A DNA stretch of 9,333 nt, taken from positions 1-9,333 of the forward strand of contig JAAYUP010000056.1 of the NCBI GenBank assembly GCA_012517635.1. The letters run 5' to 3'. The stretch comes from Candidatus Atribacter alterifermentans. GTDB taxonomy: Bacteria > Atribacterota > Atribacteria > Atribacterales > Atribacteraceae. Position 1 is the stretch's first letter. The number at the start of each line of letters is the position of its first letter. Below the pieces are notes generated by a model that ran no database searches, was not told where the DNA came from, and saw nothing but the letters and a program-made list of their open reading frames with translations. The position numbers and the translations under genes were made by a program. Below are positions 6,679 through 9,333 of this stretch, one piece after another.

Positions 6679-9333
6679 TTGCCGTTCGAATTTTTTCCTT
6701 ACAAACGTTTAAGCGATGTCAAAGAATATCTTGATAAATTAACCTCTCAAGTATCTAGGCCAATTATTATTGTGCCTTCTTTATCAGATAAAGAGGAATT
6801 TCAAAAAATAAATCCTTTTAAAGAATTTCAAATTTTTCAATGGAATGACTTATATAGTGAAATTCACAGTCTTTTGAATAACCAGGTTAACCTACCACCG
6901 AAAAGAAAAGAAGTCGACCAGAGCTTAAATTGGTTAGTGGTCTATCGCTTTTGGAAAGAATTGAATAAAAAAACTGAAACCATTGACGTTCCGGAGGGAT
7001 TACGAAGAATAGAATGTGTAACTCATATTTTGGAAAGCATCCGTGAACTCCTTCGTGAAGAAGTGAGTTGGAGTGATTTCAATCACTTTATGGGTTGTGA
7101 TGATTGTTTTGATGATTCCCTTTGTAGTCAAATTCAGGATCCAACCAGTTTGTTATGCTGGATTTACCGAAAATATCTCGAGGAATATGAGCGGTATCAA
7201 CTCAGTGATAATCTTCAAATTCCAGGCTTAACCGCTAGACTTATAATACGGTTCGGTCAAATTGGACGTTTACGAAGTTGGTTGAAACAAAATCACTTCA
7301 TTTTTATTGGTTTTTTTCAATTCACCCCAGGGCAAAGTCAATTACTGCATAGTTTGGAATCAAACCACAGTCAGGTTTATATTATCAAACCTTGGTGCGG
7401 AATCCCTCAGTTTGATGAAGGATTTCCCTTCCAACAGAATCAATTTGAGTTGCTCTTACGGGAGCGTAATCCAGTTCCAATAGCTGAAATTGTAGCTGGA
7501 GATGCCCGCCATCAGTATGAAACTATTGCTCGTGAGTTGGTTTTATGGTCGAAAGAGAAAGGTCAACTTACTCAATGGGGTCAATTCCCCGGTTGGGATA
7601 ATGTCGTGACGATCATCCCAACCCAAAGAAGAAAAACTTTTCAAGAAGTTTTGCAGAAATACCAGATTCCCTTCCAATTCATTCATGGATTTTCAGCCAA
7701 AGAATCTCCTTTATGGGGGATTCTCAACCGATTACGAAATGCTGGTCAAAGTAATTGGCCAGAAGAAGAAACCCTTCATCTTCTAATCGATCCATTGCTG
7801 GGAGAAATAGATATTTCAGTTAAAGAAGCCTATCGTCAATCACCTCGAGGAATGGATGGATGGAGAAATTTATTAAAGAACTTTCCTCAATCTTTAATGA
7901 AATTTGATCAACTGGTCAAGTCTTGGCGAGCTATTAAATCCTGTCGAACACCTCGAGAAGTGTATCAAGTCCTCTACCGAATTTTTACCAAAACCTTTAA
8001 CATTTCATTTCATGCTTCAAGACTCGCTGGATTAGACCCTTCTCGAGATGAATTGGTTGCTTTAGTAACAGCTTTTCTGAAGGAAATTGAGCAAAAAATT
8101 CTTCAATTTTCTGAGGATGAAGCTTTGGCATCATTTGTTCAACAAATAGAGTTTCTTTCACCCCAGGATATCTATGAATTCTTGGAGACTTGGGTTAATC
8201 ATGCCACACTCCACCCGCCCCTTATCGAAAAGGGATCTTTGAAAATATATCTCAATTCACCTCCAGCATTGACCGAAGCACCATTGGTGATTATTACTGA
8301 TATCATTGCAGCTTTCTGGCCAGGGAGCTTCTTAAATACCCCTTTTTTGGAAGAAGAATTGAAAAAAAAGTGGAATCAAAACCCAGAATTAAGTCGGGCA
8401 ACTCTTCCCACCATAGTTCAAAAAAGAGATGAAAAACGAGCTTTATTTCGAAGGCTGATTGCCACCGGATTACAGCATACCATTTTAACCTTCCCGTTAC
8501 AGGATGAAGCAGGAAGACCAACAGCGCTTTCTCCTTATTATAATGAAATATTTACAGATGATGATCCTTGGGCAGAAAAAGTGATTTTCTTTAAAAGACC
8601 ATTGAGTGCTATTCTTCCTCAAACCGTTGAACCTTATTTAAAACCTTTGGAAATACCAGAGGATGTGCCATTAATTGTTCGTAATCTTCCTGGATTACCC
8701 AATCAAATTTCAGAAATACCCCCGATACCGATCAGTGAGTTAGACACCTGGGTGGAATGTCCTTTTTTGTTTTACCTCAAAAATTTCTATAAATTAACCG
8801 AACCGACTCTTCCCGGTTTTGATCCCCGTCGGGGTGGAATAGTTCTGCATGAATTATGGAAAAGGGTGTGGGATTGTTATTTAGAAGGAAAATCAACCAG
8901 TCTTCGGGAATTGGTCTTATCCCTTTGGCCGGAAATTGTCCAAAGAGTTTATCCAGAGCTTTTAACGGTTTTTACTAGTGATGAACTTCGCTTGAGGCTT
9001 GATGCTTTAAGAATGGCCGACTACCAGGAATATATGGAAAGTTTTATAAATCATTACCGTGCTGAAGAAAAAAATGAATTTGTTCTTCCCCCGTATGAAA
9101 TAAATCAACTTTCTTTTACTGGCCGTTGCGACCGTCTGATTGGTTTAAAAGACGGATATTGGCTGATCGTAGATTATAAAAGTGGGAAATCAAATTATGC
9201 GAGGACATCATTGCAGTTGGCTGGATACAGCCAAGTTTTAACCGATAATGGATTTCCGGTGGTTGGCTATGTTTACCTCTGCCATGGTGACGGCAAAGCA
9301 ACTGGTGCCTTTGAAAATACCCTTTTTGTCCCC
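6679..9333 (+). CDS. AddB/RecB-type PD-(D/E)XK nuclease with degenerate helicase region, partial (C-terminus beyond right edge)
   Basis: Starting at TTG, 885 codons stay open to the right edge. The C-terminal part carries the RecB-family nuclease signature in order: CPFLFY (694-699), GIVLHELW with His724, Asp818 in GRCDRL, DYKSGKS with Asp832 and Lys834, and QLAGY (846-850). These are the metal-binding and catalytic residues of this fold. Upstream are AddB-like helicase relics: IGFFQFTPGQ (210-219), VVTIIPTQRR (309-318), LVIITDIIAAFWPG (536-549) and KRDEKRALFRRL (583-594). No Walker A (GxxxxGKT) is seen near the N-terminus, so ATP-driven unwinding by this subunit is unlikely. Cys694 could be the first ligand of an AddB-type Fe-S cluster; the other three would lie beyond the edge. 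Its likely role is double-strand break processing, normally with an AddA helicase. Alternative: a stand-alone nuclease of the same family. Confidence 0.9.
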   Translation, partial: MPFEFFPYKRLSDVKEYLDKLTSQVSRPIIIVPSLSDKEEFQKINPFKEFQIFQWNDLYSEIHSLLNNQVNLPPKRKEVDQSLNWLVVYRFWKELNKKTETIDVPEGLRRIECVTHILESIRELLREEVSWSDFNHFMGCDDCFDDSLCSQIQDPTSLLCWIYRKYLEEYERYQLSDNLQIPGLTARLIIRFGQIGRLRSWLKQNHFIFIGFFQFTPGQSQLLHSLESNHSQVYIIKPWCGIPQFDEGFPFQQNQFELLLRERNPVPIAEIVAGDARHQYETIARELVLWSKEKGQLTQWGQFPGWDNVVTIIPTQRRKTFQEVLQKYQIPFQFIHGFSAKESPLWGILNRLRNAGQSNWPEEETLHLLIDPLLGEIDISVKEAYRQSPRGMDGWRNLLKNFPQSLMKFDQLVKSWRAIKSCRTPREVYQVLYRIFTKTFNISFHASRLAGLDPSRDELVALVTAFLKEIEQKILQFSEDEALASFVQQIEFLSPQDIYEFLETWVNHATLHPPLIEKGSLKIYLNSPPALTEAPLVIITDIIAAFWPGSFLNTPFLEEELKKKWNQNPELSRATLPTIVQKRDEKRALFRRLIATGLQHTILTFPLQDEAGRPTALSPYYNEIFTDDDPWAEKVIFFKRPLSAILPQTVEPYLKPLEIPEDVPLIVRNLPGLPNQISEIPPIPISELDTWVECPFLFYLKNFYKLTEPTLPGFDPRRGGIVLHELWKRVWDCYLEGKSTSLRELVLSLWPEIVQRVYPELLTVFTSDELRLRLDALRMADYQEYMESFINHYRAEEKNEFVLPPYEINQLSFTGRCDRLIGLKDGYWLIVDYKSGKSNYARTSLQLAGYSQVLTDNGFPVVGYVYLCHGDGKATGAFENTLFVP

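Noticed and set aside
8303..8521. Minus-strand frame of 72 codons
   Set aside because: Antisense to the AddB-like gene, whose plus-strand frame shows family motifs on both sides.

Overview
The window is AT-rich bacterial DNA with strong Shine-Dalgarno sequences (GGAGGG or close variants) and mixed start codons (GTG, ATG, TTG). Exported proteins with Sec-type N-termini, an exported S9 peptidase and an AddB-like nuclease point to a bacterium. The overall style would fit an uncultured low-GC anaerobic lineage such as Atribacterota, but no phylogenetic marker is present and that placement is only a guess.

Layout. Four genes lie on the minus strand and one on the plus strand. From the left: an exported TPR-WD40 protein that runs off the left edge (1-1311); a 725-residue exported protein joining DUF4919, ankyrin repeats and two PsbP/DcrB-like C-terminal modules (1588-3765); a 56-residue two-helix membrane protein (4274-4444); and an exported prolyl-oligopeptidase family (S9) peptidase (4509-6425). 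After a 253-bp divergent intergenic region, an AddB/RecB-type PD-(D/E)XK nuclease runs off the right edge on the plus strand (6679-9333).

Non-coding DNA. The gaps on either side of the DUF4919-ankyrin gene carry two copies of the same composite repetitive element in opposite orientation (1388-1539 and 3911-4109). Each copy combines a CCCTCACCC-type hairpin repeat with a small array of GTGAACC-like heptamers. The right copy has extra parts: a perfect 9-bp-stem hairpin, a second CACCAGATGA box, and a perfect 20-bp palindrome at 4156-4175. These look like REP/MITE-type dispersed repeats. No transposase, tRNA, rRNA or CRISPR array is visible.

How the genes relate. The S9 peptidase and the 56-residue protein are close enough (64 bp) to be cotranscribed. 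The two scaffold-type proteins (TPR-WD40 and DUF4919-ankyrin) are each preceded by repeat DNA and probably have their own promoters. Both look like envelope or periplasmic interaction proteins. The nuclease begins a separate rightward unit in which an AddA-like helicase may follow outside the window. I see no convincing defence island or new multi-gene system. The most unusual items are the DUF4919-ankyrin-PsbP-like fusion and the inverted repeats that bracket it.
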